Shown here piece after piece: positions 24,770-35,100 of a stretch of DNA of 64,000 nt. The notes under the pieces were generated by a model. It did no database searches. It saw nothing but the letters and a program-made list of their open reading frames with translations, and was not told the origin of the DNA. Every line of letters begins with the position of its first letter. The first letter of the stretch is position 1. Position numbers and translations under genes: made by a program. This DNA comes from Kistimonas asteriae (GTDB taxonomy: Bacteria > Pseudomonadota > Gammaproteobacteria > Pseudomonadales > Endozoicomonadaceae), in the NCBI RefSeq assembly GCF_018263925.1, contig NZ_JAEVHF010000006.1, positions 1-64,000 of the forward strand. Reading direction: 5' to 3'.

Positions 24770-25792
24770 ATGCGCCGTCTTTTCGGAACGCCGCTTGCCA
24801 GACTGCTGGCAGGATTCTGCGGTTGTCTTACCCAAGTCGCTGTCGCCCAGTTGACGCCGCTTAATGATGATGAGCTGGCCCTGTCTACCGGGCAGGCCAT
24901 GATCAAAATTCAAGAATTTAATGACCACACCCAGTCCGACGGCTCCACGCTGGATTTCACCCGTATCTCTTTGGGTGGTGTACTGGAAGTTAACGCCAAC
25001 ATAGACCGCGCAACAGTCATGCGTTACGACCGAGATGATTGTGGCGACTGTGGTGATGGTAACTATAAGACCGCCTCCACCACTTACCCGGATGGCGCTG
25101 TGAATTTTGAAGATCTGCTGGCCGGTTTTGACCGGGAAGCGGGTAAGGAAGCAGATGCCCAGCTGCGTAATATCTCTCTGGGAACCGTGGATGAAGACGG
25201 CAACGTTATCCCGGTTGTTATGGAAGATCCGTATATTGAATTTGTCTGGGATGAATTCGAAGGCGAGAGGGTCCTGGTCGGCTTCCGTATAGGGCAACAC
25301 AATGCCAGCGGGGTTATGGGTAATACCATTGATACAATCAGTGGCACCGTACAACCACTGGTTAATGTACTGGCCTCCGCCATTGGCATTAACCTCCAGT
25401 CAAAAATAAACTTCGATTTCTCTGGCGTCAGAACAGGCGGCAATATCAACAAAGACCAAACTACCTGTGTCACAAATCAAAGTGACTGTAACACCATTCT
25501 GACCCTGGCCGGCACTGAAGCCCAGCTGCGACCAGTGGAATACAACCTGCTGGATAACGCCAGCAAGCTTTTCATGTCACTGTCATCCATTGCTGTTGAT
25601 TATCCGGAGATCATTCCGGGAAGCGGAACATCGCCAACTGCGCAATCCGGCTTCTGGGTCAATATGCAGTATGACATTGCAACAGACACTGGCTTGAAAG
25701 CCTTCACCGAGCTGTACGAGCACCCTGATAACTATTTTGAAGGGAACCCAATTGCGGATGCCGTTTATAACAGCGCCGTGCATCAGTATTAA
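24770..25792 (+). CDS. Secreted protein A of a three-gene surface-protein cassette
   Basis: A 340-residue exported protein: signal peptide to about residue 26 (FGTPLARLLAGFCGCLTQVAVA), then the motif LTPLNDDELALSTGQA shared with the next two genes. The rest is acidic, Asn/Asp-rich and predicted beta, with a paired-cysteine insert (DDCGDCGD, near residue 88). No enzyme motif. The LxxLxDxELxxxxGQ pattern recalls filament-associated Fil/DUF6160-type proteins of Acinetobacter and marine gammaproteobacteria; that link is from memory. Protein B starts 17 bases after the stop. Confidence 0.65.
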   Translation: MRRLFGTPLARLLAGFCGCLTQVAVAQLTPLNDDELALSTGQAMIKIQEFNDHTQSDGSTLDFTRISLGGVLEVNANIDRATVMRYDRDDCGDCGDGNYKTASTTYPDGAVNFEDLLAGFDREAGKEADAQLRNISLGTVDEDGNVIPVVMEDPYIEFVWDEFEGERVLVGFRIGQHNASGVMGNTIDTISGTVQPLVNVLASAIGINLQSKINFDFSGVRTGGNINKDQTTCVTNQSDCNTILTLAGTEAQLRPVEYNLLDNASKLFMSLSSIAVDYPEIIPGSGTSPTAQSGFWVNMQYDIATDTGLKAFTELYEHPDNYFEGNPIADAVYNSAVHQY

Positions 25793-25808
25793 CAGGCTGG
25801 ACTTGAAT

Positions 25809-27035
25809 ATGATGAAGACCACACCACTGCTCATCAGCTTCCTGATCGCCCCCAGCCTGACCAGTGCTGACCTTCGCCCCATGGATGATAGCCAGATGTC
25901 CGACATATCCGGTGCCGGGGTCGGATTGGTGATTCAAAACATGGCGCTGGAAAGTGATGCCAACAGTCGTATATCGGTGGATTTCAGTGATTACAACAAT
26001 CTCACTCTGAGCGACCTGGATATTACCGGCAAGGGCGGTGGCACCTTTTCAGTCGGCAATGCTGATGATCCGATACAGCTTGATGTGGTCGAAGAAGCAC
26101 TGCCCGCGAATGGAGGCCAACCTACCGACATTGTCAGATTGCAACTGCCCAATACCGCCGATGCCATCGATATGAATGCCCAGATTGATTACACCTTTGT
26201 CGATGGTTTCTATGAGGAAACGGGTAGCTATCAGAGTCCGCACCCCATTAACCTGGCTTTCAACGGCCTCACCTTTCAAGACAGCAAAATTGAACTCTGG
26301 GGTACGGAGAACCAGGGACCAGGCATGGCCATTACCATTGGTGGAGACATCGAACGTGTCTGTATTCAGGAAAACAATGCCGCGTGTCCCCAAGTCGCTA
26401 CCGATGCAGGCGGTAAAATCATCCCGGTTGCGCCCGGTATCGCGGCCGTGACGGGCATTGAAATCCGAAACCTCGAACTTGGCAACCAATACCAGCCCCT
26501 GACGGTCAGAACCATTGAACAGGCCAAAACACAGATCAGAGTCAGTTCACCCACCCTGAAAAACCCAACCAAAAAGAATGTGACTGGTGGCAATGTCGCT
26601 CGTTCTGTACTGGATGGACCCACACTGGAAAAGCTGAATAATCAGTATTATCGACTGGGCGAAATCCAGTACCGCGATAGCGCCGGTGCACCTGTGCAGA
26701 CTACGGTGGTTCCCAGCCTGCAGTTTGAGATCGCACCACTGACACAGGAACTGGCAACCCAGAAATACACCAACCCGGAAACCGGTGAGAAATATACTGC
26801 AGAAGAGTACCGAGCAACGCTTGGCAGTATCAAGATCAAGGAAATCCAGCTCAGTAAGGTCAATAAAGATACCAATCAGGTGGAAGCAGTCGTTTTCTCG
26901 ACCGACGGTCTGACCAATCCGTCACGAACACTGGAGACCGGTGGTATGACTTACGATATCGGTCCCAATGTCATTGAGATAGAAGGGATTGATATCCAGA
27001 TGCTGCGCTTTACCAGCCGCGACGTTCTTTACTGA
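25809..27035 (+). CDS. Secreted protein B of a three-gene surface-protein cassette
   Basis: A 408-residue exported protein. The frame could begin earlier inside gene A, but the MM at 25809/25812 is followed at once by a signal peptide (KTTPLLISFLIAPSLTSA) and the shared motif LRPMDDSQMSDISGAGVGL. The body is a long beta-rich repeat-like region (VIQNMALESDANSRISVDF, LTLSDLDITGKGGGTFSVG) with one pair of cysteines. It is probably surface-exposed or periplasmic; function unknown. It lies between A and C in an evident operon. Confidence 0.65.
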   Translation: MMKTTPLLISFLIAPSLTSADLRPMDDSQMSDISGAGVGLVIQNMALESDANSRISVDFSDYNNLTLSDLDITGKGGGTFSVGNADDPIQLDVVEEALPANGGQPTDIVRLQLPNTADAIDMNAQIDYTFVDGFYEETGSYQSPHPINLAFNGLTFQDSKIELWGTENQGPGMAITIGGDIERVCIQENNAACPQVATDAGGKIIPVAPGIAAVTGIEIRNLELGNQYQPLTVRTIEQAKTQIRVSSPTLKNPTKKNVTGGNVARSVLDGPTLEKLNNQYYRLGEIQYRDSAGAPVQTTVVPSLQFEIAPLTQELATQKYTNPETGEKYTAEEYRATLGSIKIKEIQLSKVNKDTNQVEAVVFSTDGLTNPSRTLETGGMTYDIGPNVIEIEGIDIQMLRFTSRDVLY

Positions 27036-27048
27036 CAGGAGCCAAACC

Positions 27049-28125
27049 ATGAAAAAACATCACCTGCTTCTGTTCCTTACCTGCCTGACCAACGCCGTCT
27101 GGGCTGATCTTACGCCTATGCTGGATGATGAACTGCAATCCATTGATGGCCGTGCAGGCATTACATTGGCCTCAGATCAATGGTCAATGTCAGCGGACGA
27201 ACTGCGTTACCGTCATGAGGGAATGTCCCACGATCTGGTCATGGCAGATATCAGTGTTTCATTAGAGAATGTCAATATTGGTCTGGATGTGGTCGATGAT
27301 CTGGCCGGCAATGGCGGAACGCCGAGCGATACCCACGCACTAGCGCTCAGTTTTCAAACACCGCTCAATATCACCTCCATGTCTTACACGCTGGATGCCA
27401 CGAATGGCTCTGCCAGTGGCCTAAAAGGTGACCTGAAAGCTTCCGTAATCCCTACAGACCCAGTGCATACCTATTACCTGGTTCCCATGAACTATATAGC
27501 CAGAGACTTTGGCGGAAACTTTACAGTTTCCATCTCAGGTGCTGAAGCCGGTAATGCAGTGACACTGGATGAAACGTTCCGACGCGATGGTTCTGGACAG
27601 CCCATAAGCGTCACAACCCTGGCGCCGGGAACCACTAGCGTAGACTGGAGCTACGGCTCCGATGGTACCCAGGGATGTTACAATTCAGGCATCATCGGTG
27701 CGGGGTTGTGTGACCGTTTTAATCCCAATGCTACCAATAATGACTATATCAAGCTGACGGTAAATAGTTATGACAGCCAGGTCATAACCCTTCGCTATGA
27801 AGCCTATGATTCCGATAATTGGGCTAGCGCCAAGGAAGATGAATTCCTCTGGGTATTGAATGATGATTACAGCCGGTATCGCTGCGCAGGAGCCAACAAT
27901 GAGGAATGTGTTGATGTCAATGGAAACCGCGTCTGGAACAACGTATCGGGACTTGCTGACAATAACGGTACAGAAACGATCACGCTGCGAGTGGGAGAAG
28001 ATCAACCTGTTTATCTGCCAGATAACAACATTTTCGTGGGCGACCCGTCTCAGCAATACCTGATGAAAGTGAATGCCAGCGGCTCATTCAATATCAGTGG
28101 TACTGTATATACCTTCGCTAATTAG
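27049..28125 (+). CDS. Secreted protein C of a three-gene surface-protein cassette
   Basis: A 358-residue exported protein. The ATG at 27049 has CAGGAG nine bases upstream and starts a typical signal peptide (KKHHLLLFLTCLTNAVWA). It is followed by the shared motif LTPMLDDELQSIDGRAGITL. The body is beta-rich, Asn/Asp-rich and has four cysteines in its second half. No family assignment beyond the N-terminal motif. It ends 20 bases before the convergent hisF stop; a perfect palindrome spans that junction. Confidence 0.65.
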   Translation: MKKHHLLLFLTCLTNAVWADLTPMLDDELQSIDGRAGITLASDQWSMSADELRYRHEGMSHDLVMADISVSLENVNIGLDVVDDLAGNGGTPSDTHALALSFQTPLNITSMSYTLDATNGSASGLKGDLKASVIPTDPVHTYYLVPMNYIARDFGGNFTVSISGAEAGNAVTLDETFRRDGSGQPISVTTLAPGTTSVDWSYGSDGTQGCYNSGIIGAGLCDRFNPNATNNDYIKLTVNSYDSQVITLRYEAYDSDNWASAKEDEFLWVLNDDYSRYRCAGANNEECVDVNGNRVWNNVSGLADNNGTETITLRVGEDQPVYLPDNNIFVGDPSQQYLMKVNASGSFNISGTVYTFAN

Positions 28126-28132
28126 GAAAACA

Positions 28133-28160
28133 TGAGATGCGGCTTTAAAGCCGCATCTCA
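28133..28160. terminator. 28-bp perfect palindrome between protein C and hisF (likely bidirectional terminator)
   Basis: TGAGATGCGGCTTT and its exact complement AAAGCCGCATCTCA form an uninterrupted palindrome. It lies 8 bases past the stop of protein C and overlaps the last codons and stop of hisF. A hairpin with a TTTAAA-containing tip would serve both converging transcripts, although no long T-run follows. Confidence 0.55.
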
Positions 28161-28918
28161 ATACCTCGTTCTGCCATATACTGCTTGGCTTCCGGAATCG
28201 TGTGCTGACCAAAGTGAAAGATACTGGCAGCCAGTACCGCATCGGCCCGTCCTTCCTTGATCCCGTCCACCAGATGATCCAGTGTGCCGGCACCGCCTGA
28301 AGCAATCACAGGAATGGTAAGCGCATCACTGATTGCCCGAGTGATGCCAAGGTCATACCCATTCTTGACGCCATCCTGATCCATACTGGTCAGCAGGATT
28401 TCACCGGCACCATAATCTTCCATCTTTCGTGCCCATTCAATAGCATCCAGCCCGGTGGGTTTCCGGCCGCCGTGGGTAAAGATCTCCCACCGATCAGGCT
28501 CTCCAGCCTGGCTGACCTTCTTGGCATCAATGGCGACTACAATGCATTGGGCGCCAAATTTGTCAGATGCCGCACGAACAAAATCCGGGTTAAAAACAGC
28601 AGCTGTGTTAATGCTGACCTTATCCGCTCCCGCATTGAGCATGGTGCGAATATCGTCCAGTTCACGGATACCGCCACCAACTGTCAGCGGAATAAAGACC
28701 TCGCTGGCCATCCGCTCCACCGTATGCACCGTGGTGTCCCGATCTTCATGGCTGGCGGTGATATCCAGGAACGTAATCTCGTCAGCGCCCTGTTCGTTGT
28801 AACGGCGGGCGACTTCCACCGGGTCGCCGGCATCCCGGATATCCACAAACTGCACGCCTTTGACGACGCGGCCGTTATCCACATCCAGACAGGGAATAAT
28901 GCGTTTGGCCAAACCCAT
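28145..28918 (-). CDS. hisF: Imidazole glycerol phosphate synthase cyclase subunit HisF
   Basis: Beta-barrel cyclase (257 aa) that uses ammonia from HisH to convert PRFAR to IGP and AICAR in histidine synthesis. N-terminal [16 protein letters not shown] carries the first catalytic Asp, and [20 protein letters not shown] holds the second; phosphate-binding loops VGGGIREL and ASGGAGT are intact. It is the last gene of hisB-hisH-hisA-hisF, three bases after hisA. Confidence 0.98.
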   Translation of the reverse strand: MGLAKRIIPCLDVDNGRVVKGVQFVDIRDAGDPVEVARRYNEQGADEITFLDITASHEDRDTTVHTVERMASEVFIPLTVGGGIRELDDIRTMLNAGADKVSINTAAVFNPDFVRAASDKFGAQCIVVAIDAKKVSQAGEPDRWEIFTHGGRKPTGLDAIEWARKMEDYGAGEILLTSMDQDGVKNGYDLGITRAISDALTIPVIASGGAGTLDHLVDGIKEGRADAVLAASIFHFGQHTIPEAKQYMAERGIEMRL

Positions 28919-28921
28919 GAC

Positions 28922-29683
28922 TTACTCTCCTGCCGACTGAACACAGACCTGATCAGGTTGGTCACAGAATGCCTGAGCCTCCGCGACATCCAGCGTACCT
29001 TCATAAATCGCGCGACCGGTAATCGCCCCCAGAATGCCTTGGTCTGAAACCGCTTTCAGGGCACGGATGTCATCCATATTGGTGATACCGCCGGAGGCCA
29101 CTATGGGAATGTTCACACATTGCGCCAAACGCAGCGTCGCTTCCACGTTGACACCTTGCATCATGCCATCACGGGCGATATCGGTATAAACAATGCTGGA
29201 AACACCATCGCCTTCAAACTGGCGAGCCAGATCGATGACATTGATATCCGAGACCTCTGCCCAGCCATCGGTTGCCACCCAGCCATCTTTGGCATCCAGA
29301 CCAACAATGATATGGCCGGGAAATGCCTTGCAGGCTTCCGCCACAAACGCCGGTTCACGCACGGCTTTTGTGCCAATAATCACGTAACTGACGCCCGCTT
29401 TCAGGTAAGCATCAATGGTTTCCAGTGTACGGATGCCACCACCAATCTGGATGGGTAGCTCCGGATAACAGGCTGCAATCGCACGCACCACTTCACCGTT
29501 AACCGGCTCTCCGGCAAAGGCGCCATTAAGGTCCACCAGATGCAGCCGTCGACAACCCGCCTCAACCCAGCGCTGGGCCATAGCGACGGGGTCATCGGAA
29601 AATACGGTGGAATCGTCCATCAGTCCCTGACGCAGGCGAACACAGGCGCCGTCCTTGAGGTCTATCGCAGGTATGATAAGCAT
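28922..29683 (-). CDS. hisA: ProFAR isomerase HisA
   Basis: Isomerase of the fourth step of histidine synthesis (253 aa), a half-barrel duplication relative of His[18 protein letters not shown] holds the catalytic Asp8, and [15 protein letters not shown] the second Asp; IGGGIRTLE and [10 protein letters not shown] bind the substrate phosphates. About ten polar residues extend the C-terminus (QVCVQSAGE) beyond the usual end. It lies between hisH and hisF on the same strand. Confidence 0.98.
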   Translation of the reverse strand: MLIIPAIDLKDGACVRLRQGLMDDSTVFSDDPVAMAQRWVEAGCRRLHLVDLNGAFAGEPVNGEVVRAIAACYPELPIQIGGGIRTLETIDAYLKAGVSYVIIGTKAVREPAFVAEACKAFPGHIIVGLDAKDGWVATDGWAEVSDINVIDLARQFEGDGVSSIVYTDIARDGMMQGVNVEATLRLAQCVNIPIVASGGITNMDDIRALKAVSDQGILGAITGRAIYEGTLDVAEAQAFCDQPDQVCVQSAGE

Positions 29684-29759
29684 GGAACGTGATTAACTCC
29701 CTGATACTTCTTTTGGTATCTCAACAACACAGCGTTGCGCAACGCGTATTCATTCAGAT

Positions 29760-30398
29760 TTACGGATTCCAGCGCAGGAAGTTACCCAGCAGGGAAAGCC
29801 CGTCGTCTGCACTTTTTTCCGGATGGAACTGGACGGCAAACAGGTTATCCCGCGCCAGCACTGCATCAAAGGTCTGACCATAATGGCAGTGGCCGGCCAC
29901 ATCGCCAGTGTTATCCGCCGTGACATAATAGCTGTGGACAAAGTAGAAGCGGCTGTCATCAGCAATACCGGACCAGAGTGGATGATCCTGAGCCTGACTC
30001 ACCTGGCTCCAGCCCATATGCGGCACTTTCAGTTTCTCGCCGTTTTCCTGAAGATCACGACCGAAGAACTTCACATTGCCCGGTATCAGGCCAATGCCCT
30101 CGACGCCGCCATTCTCTTCGCTGTGCTCCAGCAACACCTGCATACCGACACAGATACCCAGCAGAGGCCGGTTCTGCACCACCTGCTGCACCAGTTTGTC
30201 GACACCCTGCCGGCGAATTTCCGCCATACAATCGCGAATGGCGCCGACACCGGGAAGCACCACCCGGTCAGCTTCGAGAATCACATCCGGCGAGGCAGTC
30301 ACTTCCACCCGCATGCTGTCCGGCGCCACATGCTCGAGTGCCTTGGCCGCCGAATGCAGGTTACCCATGCCATAATCAATGACCGCTACTGTCTTCAT
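29760..30398 (-). CDS. hisH: Imidazole glycerol phosphate synthase glutaminase subunit HisH
   Basis: Class I glutamine amidotransferase (212 aa) that hydrolyses glutamine and channels ammonia to HisF. The nucleophile is Cys83 in [10 protein letters not shown]; the oxyanion strand [10 protein letters not shown] and the His/Glu pair in AVQFHPEKS near residue 195 complete the triad. It follows hisB by 36 bases; a 76-base gap separates it from hisA. Confidence 0.98.
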   Translation of the reverse strand: MKTVAVIDYGMGNLHSAAKALEHVAPDSMRVEVTASPDVILEADRVVLPGVGAIRDCMAEIRRQGVDKLVQQVVQNRPLLGICVGMQVLLEHSEENGGVEGIGLIPGNVKFFGRDLQENGEKLKVPHMGWSQVSQAQDHPLWSGIADDSRFYFVHSYYVTADNTGDVAGHCHYGQTFDAVLARDNLFAVQFHPEKSADDGLSLLGNFLRWNP

Positions 30399-30434
30399 GC
30401 GCTCTCCATTGATAACCGTTTGCCTTATACGGTA

Positions 30435-31028
30435 TTACAGGCAGCCTTTGGTCGACGGCATCTGGTCCGCCATACGAGGATCGGCTGTTAACGCCATGCG
30501 CAGGGCTCGACCGAACGCCTTGAAGACCGTCTCAATCTGGTGATGGGTGTTCATGCCTCGCAGGTTGTCCACATGCAGCGTGACCTGGGCATGATTAACG
30601 AAACCCTGGAAAAATTCACGAAACAGATCCACATCGAAACCGCCCACAATAGCGCGGGTATAATCGACGTTAAATTCCAGACCAGGACGACCGGAGAAGT
30701 CAATTACTACGCGGGACAGCGCTTCATCCAGCGGCACATAGGCATGGCCATAACGGTTGATGCCTTTTTTATCGCCTACGGCTTTGGCAAATGCCTGTCC
30801 AAGGGTAATGCCGATATCTTCGACGGAATGGTGGTCATCAATGTGCGTGTCGCCTTCACACCGGACATTGAGATCAATCAGACCATGCCGGGCAATCTGG
30901 TCGAGCATGTGTTCCAGGAAGGGAATACCGGTATCGAAAGCAGCCTGCCCGTCTCCATCCAGGTTGATTTCTGCCCGGATGCGGGTTTCAAGCGTATTGC
31001 GCTCAACGGTGGCCTTGCGGTCAGCCAT
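30435..31028 (-). CDS. hisB: Imidazoleglycerol-phosphate dehydratase HisB (monofunctional)
   Basis: Dehydratase of the sixth histidine step (197 aa), the monofunctional form without a phosphatase domain. The Mn-binding clusters [24 protein letters not shown] and the later [12 protein letters not shown]...NTHHQIE are all present. The start at [12 protein letters not shown] is chosen because CGGAG lies just upstream and family members begin here; the frame is open for 20 further codons. First gene of the leftward his run. Confidence 0.97.
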   Translation of the reverse strand: MADRKATVERNTLETRIRAEINLDGDGQAAFDTGIPFLEHMLDQIARHGLIDLNVRCEGDTHIDDHHSVEDIGITLGQAFAKAVGDKKGINRYGHAYVPLDEALSRVVIDFSGRPGLEFNVDYTRAIVGGFDVDLFREFFQGFVNHAQVTLHVDNLRGMNTHHQIETVFKAFGRALRMALTADPRMADQMPSTKGCL

Positions 31029-31125
31029 AATCTGCTCCGTTTGGGATAACTGTCGCCGGCTGTCACGGTAAAAATCAGCCATCAGCAACAGGCCTCTGGG
31101 GCGTTTGAGTTATTCTGGTGGGGGC

Positions 31126-31131
31126 ATTATA
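31126..31131 (-). promoter_or_regulatory. Probable -10 element of the his promoter
   Basis: A perfect TATAAT on the minus strand, about 100 bases before hisB, followed by the G+C-rich GCCCCC. No convincing -35 was found 16-18 bases upstream, so the call rests on the -10 only. Confidence 0.4.
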
Positions 31132-31247
31132 TAGTCTTGCGCAGGGCGTGACACGAATTCCTTGTCGCCAATGCAGACTTGCGATCAGCCGCGCTGGCCG
31201 TATTATCCCTCTCTCCTTTCATACATCGTGTTTTCAGGTACTGCCTC

Positions 31248-31652
31248 ATGCCCATTCTGCTCGAAGTCCTCCCGATACAACCAACGCCCAGCGACCTGAA
31301 TGACCTGCAGAAGATTTACCAGGATGCACCTGACGGACTATTACCAGAATCCTGCAATATTGAAGACATTGCAGCCCTACTCACAACCCTGCGTCCGGAT
31401 GCCAGCACACAACTGTATGGAGCCCGTTTTAATGACCGACTGCTTGGCGCCGTCGCCGTAAAAGAAACTACGCAGGCCCTGACCACCAGCTATTTGTGCG
31501 TTAGAAAAGTAACCCGTAACCGGGGCGTGGGAAAACGGATCATGGACGTACTGAACCAGATAGCCGACGAACAAAACCGCGCCCTGCACTGTGCAGTACC
31601 CAAAGACCTGCAACCATCCGCACTACCAGCCTGGTTAAAGGCACAACTTTAA
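31248..31652 (+). CDS. PanZ/PanM-like acetyl-CoA-sensing GNAT protein
   Basis: A 134-residue GNAT-fold protein. It resembles E. coli PanZ (PanM), which binds acetyl-CoA and promotes maturation and feedback control of aspartate decarboxylase PanD. Matching features are DLQKIYQDAP, the strand LYGARFNDRLLGAVAV and the acetyl-CoA loop VRKVTRNRGVGKRIM. The start at MPILLEVLP is chosen from family length; the frame is open 23 codons further upstream. No panD lies in this window. It is divergent from hisB. Confidence 0.78.
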   Translation: MPILLEVLPIQPTPSDLNDLQKIYQDAPDGLLPESCNIEDIAALLTTLRPDASTQLYGARFNDRLLGAVAVKETTQALTTSYLCVRKVTRNRGVGKRIMDVLNQIADEQNRALHCAVPKDLQPSALPAWLKAQL

Positions 31653-31659
31653 CCGTCGT

Positions 31660-31914
31660 CTACCAGCAGCCCATGATTTCATCCAGATTCTCGTCATGGG
31701 CCTGACGACAGGATCGCCCAGTGACATCACTGAGCGTCAACAACTCCCGCGCCAGACGCTCCAGCTTCAACGTCTGGTAATGCAGTTCCTCGGTAATATG
31801 AAATAACTCCCGAGAAGCCGGCGCAGCTTCAAGTTCTGACGACAGAGTCGCCATCAGCTTTACCAGTTCGGACGTCAGTACACGCCCTTTCACCTGCAAT
31901 TCACCATACGCCAT
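31660..31914 (-). CDS. Small helical hypothetical protein
   Basis: An 84-residue, Leu/Glu-rich helical protein without signal peptide (ELVKLMATLSSELEAAPASRELFHITEELHYQTLKLERLARELL can be read as two long helices; ends DEIMGCW). GAGG lies about eight bases before the start codon. No family was recognised. It converges on the PanZ-like gene, with only seven bases between stops. Confidence 0.55.
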   Translation of the reverse strand: MAYGELQVKGRVLTSELVKLMATLSSELEAAPASRELFHITEELHYQTLKLERLARELLTLSDVTGRSCRQAHDENLDEIMGCW

Positions 31915-32101
31915 TTACCCAGCCTCAAATTTTTACAAATCAGGCAAGCATAGTGTGTGACAAGAAAAACACTGCATATAAAGTGGTTTTTGTTACTTCC
32001 TGTGCATAACACCCTTGAAGCACCATCGCAGCTGGGCTGGCGCAGGCTTGCAATCACCCACCAATCAGATAACTTAAAAGAGTCGACACCGGAATAACAC
32101 A

Positions 32102-35100
32102 ATGAAAGGACGCACGTTCCCGTTACCAACACTGCTGAGCATCAGTGTGGTGGCTGCCGTAGGCGGCAGTGGATACGTTTCGCCTGTTTTAGCCCTGTCA
32201 TCCCCCGTTGGCTACACCGCCGCCTGGCAGTGTATGTCCACCATCAATGAGGACTGGCGCTGCAGCCCAGGCCCCGGGCAACCCTATACCCTGACACTGG
32301 CGGAAGTGAAAGAACTCCGCTCAGAGATTGCCAATTCACTCGCCAACCTGACTCTGAAAGAAACCAACCCCCGGCATCCGGCTGTCGATCCGACCGAAAA
32401 GATTCTGGCGCTGAAAAAATACGAAGAACATCCCATGCGCAGCCTGGCCGAACAGGACTGGGTGGATCGTCTGACCACAGCATCCTCCTGGCCGGAAGAT
32501 CAGAATCTGGTACCTGAGCCGGATCTACCCGCGCCTTCAGCCGGTGATATCTCAGAAGATGAAGTCCAGAATTCCATCCTTCTTTCACAATGGCTGAAAC
32601 GGGCCAAGAAGCGTTCATCCTGGAAAGAGGCTGAAGAACCTGAAGCCGTCAGCCACCTGGACGATACCCGGCTACTTCATAACCTGGTCGACAATTCACG
32701 GGAAACCTACGAAGAACAGAAGCAAGCGGCCAAATCCGGCGCACAGGATTTATCCGCAGATCAGTGGCTGGACAAGGCAACAGCCCGCTCGTCCCTGACA
32801 AAGTCAGATGATCACGAGCATGAACTGGCTCTGTCCGCACGGGATAACGATTCCGATACCTCAGGTATTCTTTCCGGACTGCAGCCCGGACCGGCGTTTC
32901 CGCAAAAAACAATCACGTCACCGGATTCTCTGCTGCCACCCGGCATGGTGCAATCCGCACCTATCACCAGGAATCCTTATACGGTTGCGAAGCAACTGAC
33001 TCAGTCACAGTCCCAACCAGTAGCGCCTGCACCACAACCAGCACAAATTGCTCAACCTCAGCCAGCATCACCTCCCAAGCCTATCGGCGTTGGCGGACAA
33101 CTGCTGGTCAGGCAGGCTACCGGGCAGCCGCCGGTTCCCCAGGGATATGTCCCGACACCCGAACCGATGCCTGAGCCCGCAGCAGCACCGGCCTATGCAA
33201 CCGCTCGGACAATATCCCAGCCACTCCCCCCCCTGCCGGATGTTGAAGTGACACCCGCAGAACGGGAGGCACGGGCTGTACGACCGAGTGTGGCGAGTCA
33301 ACCTCAGCGTCGCATGCCCTACGGCATGGACATGCCGCCTGACCGTTGGCGTTATGCACCTCACAACACCCTGCCTCCCAAGACAAATCATCCTCTGGCA
33401 TCAGCGCCGCAGCGTCGCAGTGATCCAAGGAACGTCAACATTCCGGGAATGGCTGAACAGCAGCAGCCACAGCAACCCTATTACAATTACAAAACCGATG
33501 ACCGTTCAACACTGGCACCACCGCAATCTGCAGGCAACTATCAGCCATCCATGCAGGCTCAGCCAGGTAACGCCGTATCCCATGGGCAGACAAGCTGGTC
33601 TCTGACGGGACAGCCGGTAGCAACCTACGCACCCGCACCACGCCAGGCACCAGCTCCCCAGCAAACCTCTCAACAACAGGTAGCGCAGCAACCTTATCGC
33701 TACCGGGCAGACGAACGGTTAGCGCCGTCGCTGCCGAAATACAGCACCGAGCCAGCATGGCCCCAGGCAGCGGCAGAGGATATTCCCAAGCAAAAGCCTG
33801 AGAATGCCTATTCGCGGATGCAGCAGTTCAACCGGCCGCCGCCCATATCCCCTAATGACATTTTCAAGCTGGCCTCCAGCGCGCCAGAGGCAAAACAGCC
33901 TGCGACAGAAGCCAAAAGAAAACCGGAACCACCGTCAACGCCAGTCAATTCCATTGAGCGTTTCCGGCAGAAAACTGCTGAACCGGATCCGATACGGTCA
34001 CCCTATCAGTCCAACGCACCGCAGCAACCGGCTAATGACCGCTACAAGCAGCCAGCGACTGATGCCTACAATCGTTTCACGGGTAATAGCCAGACGAACA
34101 CCCAGCTATCGACGCACAACACCTACGCCTCCAATTCCTATAGCGGCGGCGCCGTGCAACCAGTCAGTTTCAATCAGCAGTCGGAAGCAACCGGGTCTGC
34201 AACACTGAATCAATTTCTCAAAGCACCCAGGAATCATCTGACCATCCAATGGCTTGCGACCACACAGCCGGCCAAGATCATGCGTCTGCAGCAACGCTTC
34301 CCGGCATTACGGGATGCGAGTGTTGTACGTTTCCGCCGACAGGGCCAGACATGGCACATTCTTCTAACCGGCATCTACCCGAATAAACACAGTGCCAGCC
34401 AGTTACTGAATCAGGAACCCTGGAAACACATCGCCCGTGCACTGAATCCCTGGACACGATCCCTGGCTGGTATCCACAAGCTGGATCTGGTCATGCCCAA
34501 CACGACTCATACCGCACCAGATGTAGGACACGCACCGGCAGCCTTACCCCAGGGGGACTACACCATTCAGTGGGCGATTGCCCAGACTGCCGGTGAAATC
34601 CGTGAGATTCAGGCACGTTATCCTCAGCTTTCCGGTGCGGATGCGATTGAGATTCCACGCCGGGGCGGCAGCAGCTATGCCTTGGTACAAGGTCGCTACC
34701 GGGATAACCTGACCGCCATGGACGCCCTGCGCCAACCGCGCATGGCAATGCTGGCCAACGACCTGCGCCCGGTCACCCGCCCTATGGCCAGCATCAGGAA
34801 CAGTCGTCCCCTGCCTCAGGCAGTGTTCTCACACATGAGCATTCCCATAGATGACTCGATCCAGCGCCTTATGCAGGCACCTGACGGCACTTATACCATT
34901 CAATGGCTGGCAGCCAATAAACCGAATGTTCTGGCAGACCTGCAATACCGTTATCCGGAATTGAACGATGCTGTCACCGTCCGCTTCCGCCGTAATGACC
35001 GTGACTGGTATGTGCTGGTTCAGGGACAGTATCCCAATAGCCGGGCCGCACAACAGGCATTGCAAAAACCCGGCGTGAGGGAACTGGCTAACAAGCTGAA

